From Planctomycetaceae bacterium (GTDB taxonomy: Bacteria > Planctomycetota > Planctomycetia > Pirellulales > Pirellulaceae), in contig SLEY01000565.1 in the NCBI GenBank assembly GCA_007124535.1, forward strand, positions 1 through 9,909: 9,909 bases of DNA. The letters run 5' to 3'. Below are positions 1-6,452 of this stretch, in pieces. A model generated the notes under the pieces. It was not told where the DNA came from. It was given only the letters and a program-made list of their open reading frames with translations, and did not search any database. Numbering within the stretch: the first letter of the stretch is position 1; the number at the start of each line of letters is the position of its first letter. The position numbers and the translations under genes are program-made.

Positions 1-2
1 TG

Positions 3-566
3 ATCCCCCCTCAAATTGATGAACTTCAGGCGGCGGTCGAGCGGATGCGAACGGAGATGCGCGAGGCGTTCGGTCAGATGCAGGATGTGCCGCGTGACCA
101 GCGTGCGGAGGCCATCCGTGAGTTGATCGAAGATGTCCGTGCGGATGCCGAGGCGGCGGTGGAGAAAACGCTCCTGCCGCATCAGCAGAAACGTTTGGGG
201 CAGATTTCCAACCAAATGCAGATGCGGGGCGGCGCGATGCGCGGGCTGCTGAGCGGGCCGATCGCCGAGCAACTGGAACTGACGGACGAAGAACAAGAAC
301 AGCTGCGGGAGCGCGCGGAACAACTCGAGGCCCAGATCCGGCAGCGGATCAATGCCTTGCGGACGCAGGCCCTGGAGATGCTGCTGCAGGAACTGCCCCC
401 CGCGAAGCGCGCTCAGTACAAGGAACTGGTGGGGGAGCCATTTGAACTGCCGCGACAGCAGCAGTGGGGTGCGGGCATGATGGGAGGCAGACAATGGGGT
501 GGTTCCGAGGGCGAAGAGGGCGACTCCGACGCACGCGAACGAGGGCGTGGACGAGGGCGACCGTGA
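3..566 (+). CDS. Helical LTxxQ/Spy-like hypothetical protein, 3' part (5' end outside window)
   Basis: The frame is open from the left edge (first full codon at 3) to TGA at 564-566, giving 187 visible residues. The ATG at 45 is internal to an already good coding stretch (IPPQIDELQAAVERM), so the true start is probably upstream. The protein looks almost wholly alpha-helical and is rich in Glu, Gln, Arg and Ala. It has repeated segments of the type LTDEEQEQL, LLPHQQKRLGQI and LPPAKRAQYKEL, reminiscent of the LTxxQ pattern of Spy/CpxP-like envelope proteins common in planctomycetes. About the last 35 residues (from roughly 455) are low complexity: Gln/Gly/Met/Trp-rich, then acidic, then an RGRGRGRP end. 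No signal peptide can be judged because the N-terminus is missing. A chaperone-like envelope role is only a guess. It is separated from gspE by 246 bases and need not belong to the secretion operon. Confidence 0.75.
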   Translation: MPPQIDELQAAVERMRTEMREAFGQMQDVPRDQRAEAIRELIEDVRADAEAAVEKTLLPHQQKRLGQISNQMQMRGGAMRGLLSGPIAEQLELTDEEQEQLRERAEQLEAQIRQRINALRTQALEMLLQELPPAKRAQYKELVGEPFELPRQQQWGAGMMGGRQWGGSEGEEGDSDARERGRGRGRP

Positions 567-630
567 GCCCGACCCCGGCGTGTGGGGCCCCCTGGCGCGA
601 ACTAGGCGTTGTGCTATTCGAGTGGGTTCC

Positions 631-661
631 GGCGTCGGGCACGCCATTTCATCCGGTTTTT
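631..661 (+). terminator. Weak terminator-like hairpin
   Basis: GGCGT (631-635) pairs with ACGCC (641-645) around a 5-base loop. The stem is followed by ATTTC and, 11 bases after it, a run of five T (657-661). The stem is only 5 bp and the T run is displaced, so this is a marginal candidate for ending transcription of the upstream gene. Confidence 0.2.
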
Positions 662-663
662 CG

Positions 664-699
664 GGTGGCGGGCAAGTCGCCTGGCGCCGCCACGCCACC
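664..699. repeat. GC-rich inverted repeat
   Basis: GGTGGCG (664-670) is perfectly complementary to CGCCACC (693-699). A shifted register, GTGGCGG (665-671) with CCGCCAC (687-693), also pairs perfectly, so two mutually exclusive stems are possible. No T run follows. It could be an operator, a leader RNA structure or chance in GC-rich DNA. Confidence 0.35.
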
Positions 700-750
700 T
701 GAAGGAAATTGCCACTGGCGAAAAGGAAAACCTCGTTGACCTCGGTAAGG

Positions 751-756
751 TACAAT
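751..756 (+). promoter_or_regulatory. Possible -10 element for the gsp operon
   Basis: TACAAT differs from TATAAT at one base and lies 57 bases before the chosen gspE start. No acceptable -35 hexamer lies 16-18 bases upstream; that position reads about AAACCT. A TTGACC motif exists but only 9 bases away. The call rests on one hexamer and position alone. Confidence 0.2.
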
Positions 757-812
757 GTCAGGGTGGGGCGTTTTGTACCGCGGATCGCGGTAGAAAGAGT
801 AAGGCAGACGGG

Positions 813-2567
813 ATGGATGCGGGCGAAATCCTGGTGAAAAGCGGGCAGTTGGAGCCGCGCCAGTTGCAGACGGCGCGTGAGCACGAGGCCGATTCGGTGC
901 TGGATGCCGTAATCGAGCTGGGCTTCGTGGGCGAAGAGGATGCCCTCCGCACCATCGGCCAAGCGGTCGGTTTGGACTTCGTCGATCTGAACGCCCTGGA
1001 GGAGGACGATCTGGGCGGGGCCCTGAAGGATTTCCCGCAGCGCTTGATCTATCGCCAGTCCCTGTTCCCCATCCAGCGCAAGAACGGGACGCTGGTCGTG
1101 GCGACCAGCGACCCGTTCGATCTGTATCCCATCGACGAGGTCAGCGCCGCCACCGGGCTGACCGTGACGCCCGTCCTGGCCGCCCGTGGGGAAATCGCCA
1201 AGCTGATCAAGAAGCATTTGGGGGTGGGGGGCGAGACGGTCGACGGCCTGATCGCCCAGACGGAGGTGGAGAACGGGGTCGAGTTGCTGGAAGACCTGGA
1301 ACTGGACGGTTCCGAGTTGTCCGAAATGGCCCAGGAAGCTTCGGTGATCCGGCTGGTCAACGAAATCCTGCTGGAAGCGATCGAATCCCGGGCCAGTGAC
1401 GTGCATGTCGAGTCGCAGCCTTCGGGTCTGGTCATCCGTTATCGGATCGACGGCATGCTGCAGACCCAGCCGGTGCCTCCCGAGATCTACCGATTCGAAG
1501 CCGCGATCGTCAGCCGTCTGAAGATCATGGCTCACATGAATATTGCCGAGAAGCGTTTGCCCCAGGATGGTCGCATCAAATTGAAGGTCCGGGGCCGCGA
1601 GATCGATGTCCGCGTTTCGGTGATCCCCATGATTCATGGCGAGGGCATTGTCCTGCGTATCTTGGACAAGAGCGCGATGGTCTTCGACCTGCAGGGTTTG
1701 GGGATGGAGCCCGGCGCCTACCGCGTGTACCGCCAGTTGATCGAATTGCCGCACGGGATCATTCTGGTGACCGGCCCGACGGGTTCCGGCAAGACCACGA
1801 CCCTGTACAGTTCCCTTCTGGAGATCAACCGGCCGAACATCAAGATCATCACGGCGGAGGATCCGGTCGAGTATCAATTGGAGGGGATCAATCAGATTCA
1901 GATCCATTCCAAGATCGGCCTGACCTTTGCGCATTCGTTGCGCAGCGTGTTGCGTCACGACCCGGATGTGGTTCTGATCGGTGAGGTCCGCGATTTGGAG
2001 ACGGCGGAGAATGCGATTCAGGCCTCCTTGACGGGGCATTTGGTGTTCAGCACCTTGCACACCAACGATTCGGCGGGCGCTTATACCCGTTTGGTGGACA
2101 TGGGAGTGGAGCCGTTTTTGGTGTCCAGCACGGTCGAAGCGGTGATGGCGCAGCGGCTGGTACGGCGGCTTTGTCCGGATTGTCGCGAGGCCTATCGTCC
2201 GCACGCGGATGATTTGCCAGCGGATTTCCCCCTTCACGAACTGGCCGATCGTCCCTTGTATCGGGCCGTCGGATGCCGGAAATGCCGCCAGCTGGGCTAT
2301 CGCGGTCGGATGGGGATTTACGAATTGATGGTCACGACGGACGAGGTCCGGCATCTGGCGCATGACAATGCCAGCACGTGGGAAATCAAGAAAGCGGCGA
2401 TTCGCAACGGCATGGCCACCTTGCGCCGCGATGGTTGGAGCAAGGCTTTGGCTGGCAGTACTTCGGTGGAAGAGGTGGTTCGCGTGACGAAGGGCGACCG
2501 CGAGGTGGTGCTCTCGTCGGGTGAATTGGTGGAGCCTCGGGCAGTTCCTGATCCTCTAACCGCATAG
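813..2567 (+). CDS. gspE: Type II secretion ATPase GspE (PulE/PilB family)
   Basis: This is the cytoplasmic hexameric ATPase that powers pseudopilus assembly, 584 residues with the chosen start. An MshEN-like N-terminal domain covers about residues 1-150, followed by the N2 and RecA-like ATPase domains. The nucleotide-binding motifs are intact: Walker A GPTGSGKTTT (321-330), Asp box ITAEDPVEY (346-354), Walker B DPDVVLIGEVRD (383-394) and His box HLVFSTLHTND (409-419). The zinc-binding tetracysteine motif is present as C454-X2-C457 and C488-X2-C491, as expected for GspE/PilB. The frame stays open back to 609, but the extra 68 residues are Arg-rich and unlike the family. The ATG at 813 opens directly into the MshEN domain and has a modest AAGG at 801-804. 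The N-terminal domain lacks the Arg of the usual RLGxx motif, so c-di-GMP control may be absent. The gene is followed 10 bases later by gspF. Confidence 0.96.
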   Translation: MDAGEILVKSGQLEPRQLQTAREHEADSVLDAVIELGFVGEEDALRTIGQAVGLDFVDLNALEEDDLGGALKDFPQRLIYRQSLFPIQRKNGTLVVATSDPFDLYPIDEVSAATGLTVTPVLAARGEIAKLIKKHLGVGGETVDGLIAQTEVENGVELLEDLELDGSELSEMAQEASVIRLVNEILLEAIESRASDVHVESQPSGLVIRYRIDGMLQTQPVPPEIYRFEAAIVSRLKIMAHMNIAEKRLPQDGRIKLKVRGREIDVRVSVIPMIHGEGIVLRILDKSAMVFDLQGLGMEPGAYRVYRQLIELPHGIILVTGPTGSGKTTTLYSSLLEINRPNIKIITAEDPVEYQLEGINQIQIHSKIGLTFAHSLRSVLRHDPDVVLIGEVRDLETAENAIQASLTGHLVFSTLHTNDSAGAYTRLVDMGVEPFLVSSTVEAVMAQRLVRRLCPDCREAYRPHADDLPADFPLHELADRPLYRAVGCRKCRQLGYRGRMGIYELMVTTDEVRHLAHDNASTWEIKKAAIRNGMATLRRDGWSKALAGSTSVEEVVRVTKGDREVVLSSGELVEPRAVPDPLTA

Positions 2568-2577
2568 CCGTCGCATC

Positions 2578-3786
2578 ATGCCTGACTTTGTTTATACCGC
2601 ACGCGATCCTCGCGGCACGAAGGTCACCGGAATGCTGGCCGCGGCCTCCGAGCGGGAGGTGATTGCGCAGCTGTCGGGCAAGTCGCTGTTTCCGATCGAG
2701 GTGGCTGCGGCCAAACTCAAAGCTCACCCGCTCAGCCGCAAACGGGTGGGGGGCCAGTTGATGGCCACGACCTACGGCCAGTTGTCGGCCCTGTTGCGCA
2801 GTGGGGTTCCCTTGTTGCGATCGATTCGCGTGATCCGCGACCAGACCTCGAATGTCCGCTTGCAAGAGGTGCTGGACGACGTGGCTCGGCGCGTGGAGGA
2901 CGGAGCGACGTTGGCGGAGGCGATGAGCCGATACCCGCGGGTCTTCAACGAGATGGCCGTCAGCATGGTGCGGGCGGGGGGCGAAGGCGGTTTCCTGGAG
3001 GACGCCCTCGATCGCGTCGCCGGCTTTACCGACCAGCAGGAGGATTTGAAGAGCCGGACCGTGGGTGCGTTGGCTTACCCCGCATTCCTGGCCGTGGTCG
3101 GGTTGCTGGTCGTAGGCGGTCTGGTCGTGTTTTTTGTGCCTCGGTTCGGGGAAATGTTCGATGTCCTCCGCGATCGGGGCGAACTGCCGGCCATGACCGA
3201 CTGGCTGTTGTGGTCCAGTGAACTGGCCCGCCAGTATGTGCTGGTGCTGGTCGCGGCGGCCGTGATCTTCATCCTGCTGTTGCGGCGGGAGTTGGAGACC
3301 GAACGCGGGCGGCGCTGGCGGGATCTGCTGAAATTGCGGATGACCCTGCTGGGACCGATCTTTACGAATCTGGCCGTCGCCCGGTTCTGCCGGGTCCTGG
3401 GGACGCTGTTGCACAATGGTGTACCGATCCTCAAGTCGCTGGAGATCAGCCGCCAGGCGGCCGGGAACCGGATCCTGTCGGATGCGATCGGCAAGGCGTC
3501 GGAAAACATCTCCTCGGGGCAGTCCCTGGCCAAGCCGTTGGCGACTTGCGAGTATTTCCCGCGGACCGTGGTCGAAATGATCTCCGTCGCGGAAGAAGCC
3601 AACACGTTGGACAGTGTGTTGGTCGAGATTTCGGACGGGCTGGAGCGGCGAACTGTCCGCCGCCTGGATCTGGCCGTCCGCTTGCTCGAACCGATCATGT
3701 TGCTGATCCTGGCGGTGATTGTGTTGTGTGTGGTGATCGCCTTGCTGATGCCGGTGATCAGGATGAGCGCGACGATGCAGAGGTAA
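2578..3786 (+). CDS. gspF: Type II secretion inner-membrane platform protein GspF
   Basis: This polytopic inner-membrane protein is thought to convert movement of the GspE ATPase into insertion of pseudopilins. It has 402 residues, the normal family length of about 400. It opens with the typical short N-terminal segment FVYTARDPRGTKVTG and has two T2SSF repeats, about residues 65-190 and 270-392. Three membrane segments are visible, at about 169-190 (before FFVPRFGEMF), 220-236 (VLVLVAAAVIFILLL) and 373-394 (MLLILAVIVLCVVIALLMP), the standard topology. Each repeat shows a typical motif: LLRSGVPLLRSI in the first and LLHNGVPILKSLEI in the second. The ATG at 2578 lies 10 bases after the gspE stop. 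No Shine-Dalgarno sequence is visible before it, unlike most genes of this operon, so translation may be coupled to gspE. Confidence 0.96.
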   Translation: MPDFVYTARDPRGTKVTGMLAAASEREVIAQLSGKSLFPIEVAAAKLKAHPLSRKRVGGQLMATTYGQLSALLRSGVPLLRSIRVIRDQTSNVRLQEVLDDVARRVEDGATLAEAMSRYPRVFNEMAVSMVRAGGEGGFLEDALDRVAGFTDQQEDLKSRTVGALAYPAFLAVVGLLVVGGLVVFFVPRFGEMFDVLRDRGELPAMTDWLLWSSELARQYVLVLVAAAVIFILLLRRELETERGRRWRDLLKLRMTLLGPIFTNLAVARFCRVLGTLLHNGVPILKSLEISRQAAGNRILSDAIGKASENISSGQSLAKPLATCEYFPRTVVEMISVAEEANTLDSVLVEISDGLERRTVRRLDLAVRLLEPIMLLILAVIVLCVVIALLMPVIRMSATMQR

Positions 3787-3830
3787 CAAGAGAACTTTCA
3801 GGCCGTTGCGGGGTTTAATTTGGCAGGCCG

Positions 3831-3838
3831 AAAGGAGG
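3831..3838 (+). promoter_or_regulatory. Strong ribosome binding site of gspG
   Basis: AAAGGAGG ends 8 bases before the ATG at 3847. It is one of the best Shine-Dalgarno matches in the operon and fixes the gspG start at 3847 rather than at an in-frame TTG at 3820. Strong translation suits the major pseudopilin, which is needed in many more copies than the other subunits. Confidence 0.8.
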
Positions 3839-3846
3839 AGCAAACG

Positions 3847-4266
3847 ATGGGAAACAGAAGGCGCCGTCGGCGCGGTTTTACACTGATGGAAGTTCTGTTG
3901 GTGCTGGCCATCCTGGTCATCTTGATGTCCATGGTCGGCGTTTTCGTTGCCGGTATTCAGACCGGAGCCTACGAGGACCTGGCACGCTCGCAGATCAGCA
4001 TGTTCGAAACCCAATTGGATGCGTATCGGCTGCACGTGGGCCGCTATCCCGACACCAATCAGGGTCTGGAAGCCCTGCGCTCGCCTCCACCCGATTTGCA
4101 GAACCCGAATCGTTGGCGAGGCCCGTACTCCCAGAAGGACATCCCGACGGATCCGTGGGGCAACCCTTACCAGTACGAGCTGATGGGTCCCGAACAGTTT
4201 CGGATCTGGTCGTGGGGAGCGGACGGCGTGCCCGGCACCGAGGATGATGTGGTCAGTACGCGTTGA
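3847..4266 (+). CDS. gspG: Major pseudopilin GspG
   Basis: This is the main structural subunit of the T2SS pseudopilus, 139 residues as a precursor. A short basic leader (six Arg) ends at G10, followed by FTLMEVLLVLAILVIL. That is a textbook type III signal for the prepilin peptidase, with cleavage between G10 and F11 and Glu at mature position 5. The long hydrophobic N-terminal helix is followed by the GspG globular domain, with the hallmarks RYPDTNQGLEAL, DIPTDPWGNPYQYE and FRIWSWGADGVPGTEDD. The last, about 124-134, corresponds to the calcium-binding loop of GspG, with acidic candidates D126, E132, D133 and D134. It starts 60 bases after gspF behind a strong ribosome binding site, and 70 bases separate it from gspH. 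An upstream TTG at 3820 would add nine residues containing the ribosome binding site and is rejected. Confidence 0.97.
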   Translation: MGNRRRRRRGFTLMEVLLVLAILVILMSMVGVFVAGIQTGAYEDLARSQISMFETQLDAYRLHVGRYPDTNQGLEALRSPPPDLQNPNRWRGPYSQKDIPTDPWGNPYQYELMGPEQFRIWSWGADGVPGTEDDVVSTR

Positions 4267-4278
4267 AGTGGATGGCGG

Positions 4279-4325
4279 TTCGAGCTTGATGGGGTGACGT
4301 CAGGCCGAATCGTGTTCCGCTCGAA
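4279..4325. repeat. Inverted repeat ahead of gspH
   Basis: TTCGAGC (4279-4285) is perfectly complementary to GCTCGAA (4319-4325), with a 33-base loop that contains the palindrome TGACGTCA (4295-4302). The right arm overlaps the start of the GAAGGGGG ribosome binding site (4323-4330) of gspH. Pairing could partly mask that site, but a 7-bp stem with a long loop may be weak or accidental. Confidence 0.35.
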
Positions 4326-4336
4326 GGGGGTCCATC

Positions 4337-4987
4337 GTGCCGAACCCGAACGGGTCCCACTGGGTTGCTCGACGCGCAGCCGCGCGGCAGCGGCACGCCT
4401 TGACGCTGCTGGAATTGGTCTTGGTTCTGGCAGTGATGGTGGCGGCGGGCGCGATCGTGTTGCCGGCCCTGCGAGGCCCGATGGAAGACCAGCGGCTGCG
4501 CAAAGCGGCCGATTTGATCTTGGCCCAGTGGACGCGGGCCCGGCTGGAAGCCATGTCCACGGGGCGCATGCAGGTCTTTCGCTACCAATCGGGAAGCGAC
4601 CAATACGAGGTGCAGGCCTGGTACAGCGAGGGCGACATTTTGGAGTCGCCTGCGGATGAGCCGGAGGCGGCGGCAAACCGCATCGAATCGCACGATCGGC
4701 AGCGGCCGTCCATGCTGGGGATCTCCGGATTGCAGCTGCCGGACGGGATCACATTCTTTTTCGGCGAGACCCCGATGGATTCCCGGATGCTCCAGACCGG
4801 CATCGAATCGGACATGTCGCAGGGCAACTCGGCCGATCCGCCGATCGTCTTCTATCCCGATGGCACGGCGACCGAGGCCCGCTTGATCCTGACGAACGAG
4901 CGGTTCTTCCTGGAATTGAGTCTGCGTGGTCTGACCGGGTTGGGGCGTACCAGTCCGTTATTGAGCGCGGAGGAGATCGAGCGATGA
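4337..4987 (+). CDS. gspH: Minor pseudopilin GspH (GspH/FimT type)
   Basis: This minor pseudopilin is expected at the tip of the pseudopilus, 216 residues as a precursor. The start is GTG at 4337, 6 bases after GAAGGGGG (4323-4330). A basic leader RRAAARQRHA is followed by LTLLELVLVLAVMVAAGAIV. The likely cleavage is after A21, which puts Glu at mature position 5. Ala replaces the usual Gly at -1. The C-terminal part is beta-rich and carries the family-like motif IVFYPDGTA (about 170-178) followed by ARLIL, typical of GspH/FimT. The assignment rests on this motif, the class III leader and position between gspG and gspI. The stop overlaps the gspI start by 4 bases (ATGA), suggesting coupled translation. 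A more distant FimT-like pseudopilin is the only real alternative. Confidence 0.85.
   Translation: MPNPNGSHWVARRAAARQRHALTLLELVLVLAVMVAAGAIVLPALRGPMEDQRLRKAADLILAQWTRARLEAMSTGRMQVFRYQSGSDQYEVQAWYSEGDILESPADEPEAAANRIESHDRQRPSMLGISGLQLPDGITFFFGETPMDSRMLQTGIESDMSQGNSADPPIVFYPDGTATEARLILTNERFFLELSLRGLTGLGRTSPLLSAEEIER
4969..4975 (+). promoter_or_regulatory. Ribosome binding site of gspI inside gspH
   Basis: GGAGGAG lies 8 bases before the gspI ATG at 4984 and is embedded in the last codons of gspH. It supports the 4984 start. Confidence 0.65.
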
Positions 4988-5502
4988 TCGGTGGCTGGAG
5001 AAACCCGTGTGCCAGGTTGGCGGACCGACGCGTAACGCGGGCGGGATGCCCTAGGGGATTGTCGCTGTTGGAAGTCACGCTGGCCATCGCCATCCTCGGG
5101 GGATGCCTGGCGGTCGTCGGAGAATTGGTCCGCATGGGATCGCGGCATGCGGAAGAGGCGCGGGAGATGACCGTGGCTCAGTTGCTGGCGGAAAGCCAGA
5201 TGGAATCGATTGTGGCCGGCATCCTCCCCGCACAATCGGCCAGCAGCACGGGTTTCGAGCACGATCCCCGCTGGACGTACACCGTCGAAGTGGCGTCCGT
5301 GAACGGGACGGATCTGTTGGAAGTCACGGTGCATGTCCAGCAGGCGGAGATCACGCGGGAAGTCCCCCTCGTGTTTTCCTTGACGCGTTGGATGCTGGAT
5401 CCCGCTCAGGAAATCGAGCTACTGGATCCCTGGGACAGTCAGTTCATCGGGACGACGCGGAGTTCGGCGGTTTCTTCCGCGGGAATGGTGGGGAGGCGAT
5501 AA
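4984..5502 (+). CDS. gspI: Minor pseudopilin GspI
   Basis: This minor pseudopilin is expected to nucleate the tip complex with GspJ and GspK. The precursor has 172 residues. A 25-residue basic leader ends in CPRG and is followed by LSLLEVTLAIAILGG. Cleavage is predicted after G25, with Glu at mature position 5. The globular part is small, as in GspI, with a segment around RWTYTVEVASVNG (from about residue 96) and LLEVTVHV resembling the conserved beta-sheet core of the family. Cysteines occur at 9, 22 and 41, the first two in the leader and the third in the helix. The ATG overlaps the gspH stop by 4 bases, and the TAA stop shares one base with the gspJ ATG. The call depends mainly on the leader, size and position; it is weak in unique family motifs. 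Confidence 0.85.
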   Translation: MIGGWRNPCARLADRRVTRAGCPRGLSLLEVTLAIAILGGCLAVVGELVRMGSRHAEEAREMTVAQLLAESQMESIVAGILPAQSASSTGFEHDPRWTYTVEVASVNGTDLLEVTVHVQQAEITREVPLVFSLTRWMLDPAQEIELLDPWDSQFIGTTRSSAVSSAGMVGRR

Positions 5503-6452
5503 TGGCTGCCGCGCAATCCCGCCGTTCCGCCGTCACCCTGCTGGAGTTGCTGTTGGCCCTGGCACTGACCGGGCTGCTGATGGTCCTGATCACGACGGCG
5601 ATCGATTTGAATCTGCGTGCCTTGGACTTGCGGCGGACGGATGTCGAGCGTTCGCAATTGGCTCGGGCGGTGCTCCGGCATATCGCGGCGGATTTGAAGA
5701 ACGCCATCCTGTACCAGCCGATCGACGTCACGGGGCTGCCTCAGGCCGATCCGGCCGACTTGCTGGGAGCGGGTGACGACCTGCTGGGTGACCTGTTCGG
5801 CGATGAGGAGTTGGGACTGGGCCTGACCACCGCCAACAACCTGGATATCGCCGGCGCGCTGGAACCGACCAGTCAACCGGGATTGTTCGGGAATCCGCAT
5901 GAGCTGCAGGTCGATACCAGTCGTTTGCCGCGAGTGGATCAGTATCATCAGGTGCTGATCGGTGCGGAGGGGGCGGAGGCGAGCATCCCCAGCGACGTCA
6001 AGACGGTGGCCTATTTCCTGCAATTCGAAACGCGGGACGGCGGACCGGTGCTGCCGGGGACCGCGGGAGAAGCTACGGGCGGACTGGCTCGCCGCGAATG
6101 GGATCGCGCCGTGACCGCTTGGGCAGCCCAGCAGGGCGGATTGGAACTGGCCGACAGCGCCGGGCGGGTCCTGGCCCCCGAAGTCGATTTCTTGGAGTTC
6201 CGTTATTTCGATGGCCTGCAGTGGTTGGGCGAATGGGACAGCTTGCAACTGGGGGGGCTGCCGATCGCCGTCGAAATCACGATCGGAATCGACCCGATGT
6301 ACGGCGTCGATCGGGATTCGGCAGAAGCCGCCCGGCTCGAATTGGAGACCCTGGATCGGACCGACTTTACCTACCGTTTGGTGGTCCGCTTGCCGGCCGC
6401 GCAACCGCTTGAGGAAGAAGAGGATTTGTGGTTGGAGGATTGGGAGTTATGA
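5502..6452 (+). CDS. gspJ: Minor pseudopilin GspJ
   Basis: This minor pseudopilin, expected in the tip complex with GspI and GspK, has 316 residues, longer than the roughly 200 usual in proteobacteria. The frame is open well upstream of 5502, but only the ATG at 5502 gives a proper leader, with GGGAGG at 5491-5496. The 10-residue leader MAAAQSRRSA is followed by VTLLELLLALALTGLL, so cleavage falls after A10 with Glu at mature +5. Ala at -1 is less usual than Gly. A low-complexity Asp/Leu/Gly insert lies at about 83-108 (DLLGAGDDLLGDLFGDEE). The C-terminal half has the GspJ-type strand APEVDFLEFRYFDG (about 225-238) and ends in a very acidic tail (EEEEDLWLEDWEL). It overlaps gspI by 1 base and gspK by 4. 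Confidence 0.88.
   Translation: MAAAQSRRSAVTLLELLLALALTGLLMVLITTAIDLNLRALDLRRTDVERSQLARAVLRHIAADLKNAILYQPIDVTGLPQADPADLLGAGDDLLGDLFGDEELGLGLTTANNLDIAGALEPTSQPGLFGNPHELQVDTSRLPRVDQYHQVLIGAEGAEASIPSDVKTVAYFLQFETRDGGPVLPGTAGEATGGLARREWDRAVTAWAAQQGGLELADSAGRVLAPEVDFLEFRYFDGLQWLGEWDSLQLGGLPIAVEITIGIDPMYGVDRDSAEAARLELETLDRTDFTYRLVVRLPAAQPLEEEEDLWLEDWEL
6434..6439 (+). promoter_or_regulatory. Ribosome binding site of gspK inside gspJ
   Basis: GGAGGA lies 9 bases before the ATG at 6449 and supports that start over a GTG at 6428. It is made from the last gspJ codons, so the two genes are probably translationally coupled. Confidence 0.6.

Larger units (their letters stand above)
567..812. other. Intergenic region upstream of the gsp operon
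   Basis: This 246-base gap separates the helical protein from gspE. It holds a short hairpin followed by a T run (631-661), a GC-rich inverted repeat (664-699), and a TACAAT hexamer at 751-756 that resembles a -10 box. TTGACC at 736-741 resembles a -35 box but lies only 9 bases before the TACAAT, too close for a standard sigma-70 pair. Open frames cross the gap, including an in-frame extension of gspE back to 609, but their translations are Arg/Gly/Pro-rich and resemble nothing in the GspE family. I treat the region as non-coding and as the likely site of the operon promoter. Confidence 0.5.

Noticed and set aside
584..591. GGGGCCCC palindrome as a terminator
   Set aside because: It has no loop of its own and no T run follows; an 8-bp GC palindrome is expected by chance in this composition.
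609..812. N-terminal extension of GspE from an upstream start
   Set aside because: The 68 added residues are Arg-rich and unlike GspE. The protein from 813 begins directly in the MshEN domain with a plausible ribosome binding site.
2386..4035. Long minus-strand open frame of 549 codons opposite gspF
   Set aside because: The translation is dominated by Gln, His, Arg, Asp and Pro, typical of the antisense of GC-rich coding DNA, and no domain is recognisable. The plus strand encodes clear gspF and gspG here.
4295..4302. TGACGTCA palindrome as an operator
   Set aside because: A single 8-bp palindrome without a second copy or a promoter nearby is not enough to call a binding site.
5103..5501. 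N-terminal extension of GspJ within gspI
   Set aside because: It would put about 130 Arg/Gly-rich residues before a class III signal sequence, which must be near the N-terminus. The ATG at 5502 with GGGAGG fits.
5439..6404. Minus-strand open frame of 321 codons opposite gspJ
   Set aside because: Gln/Arg-rich shadow of gspJ, with no motif and no ribosome binding site of note.
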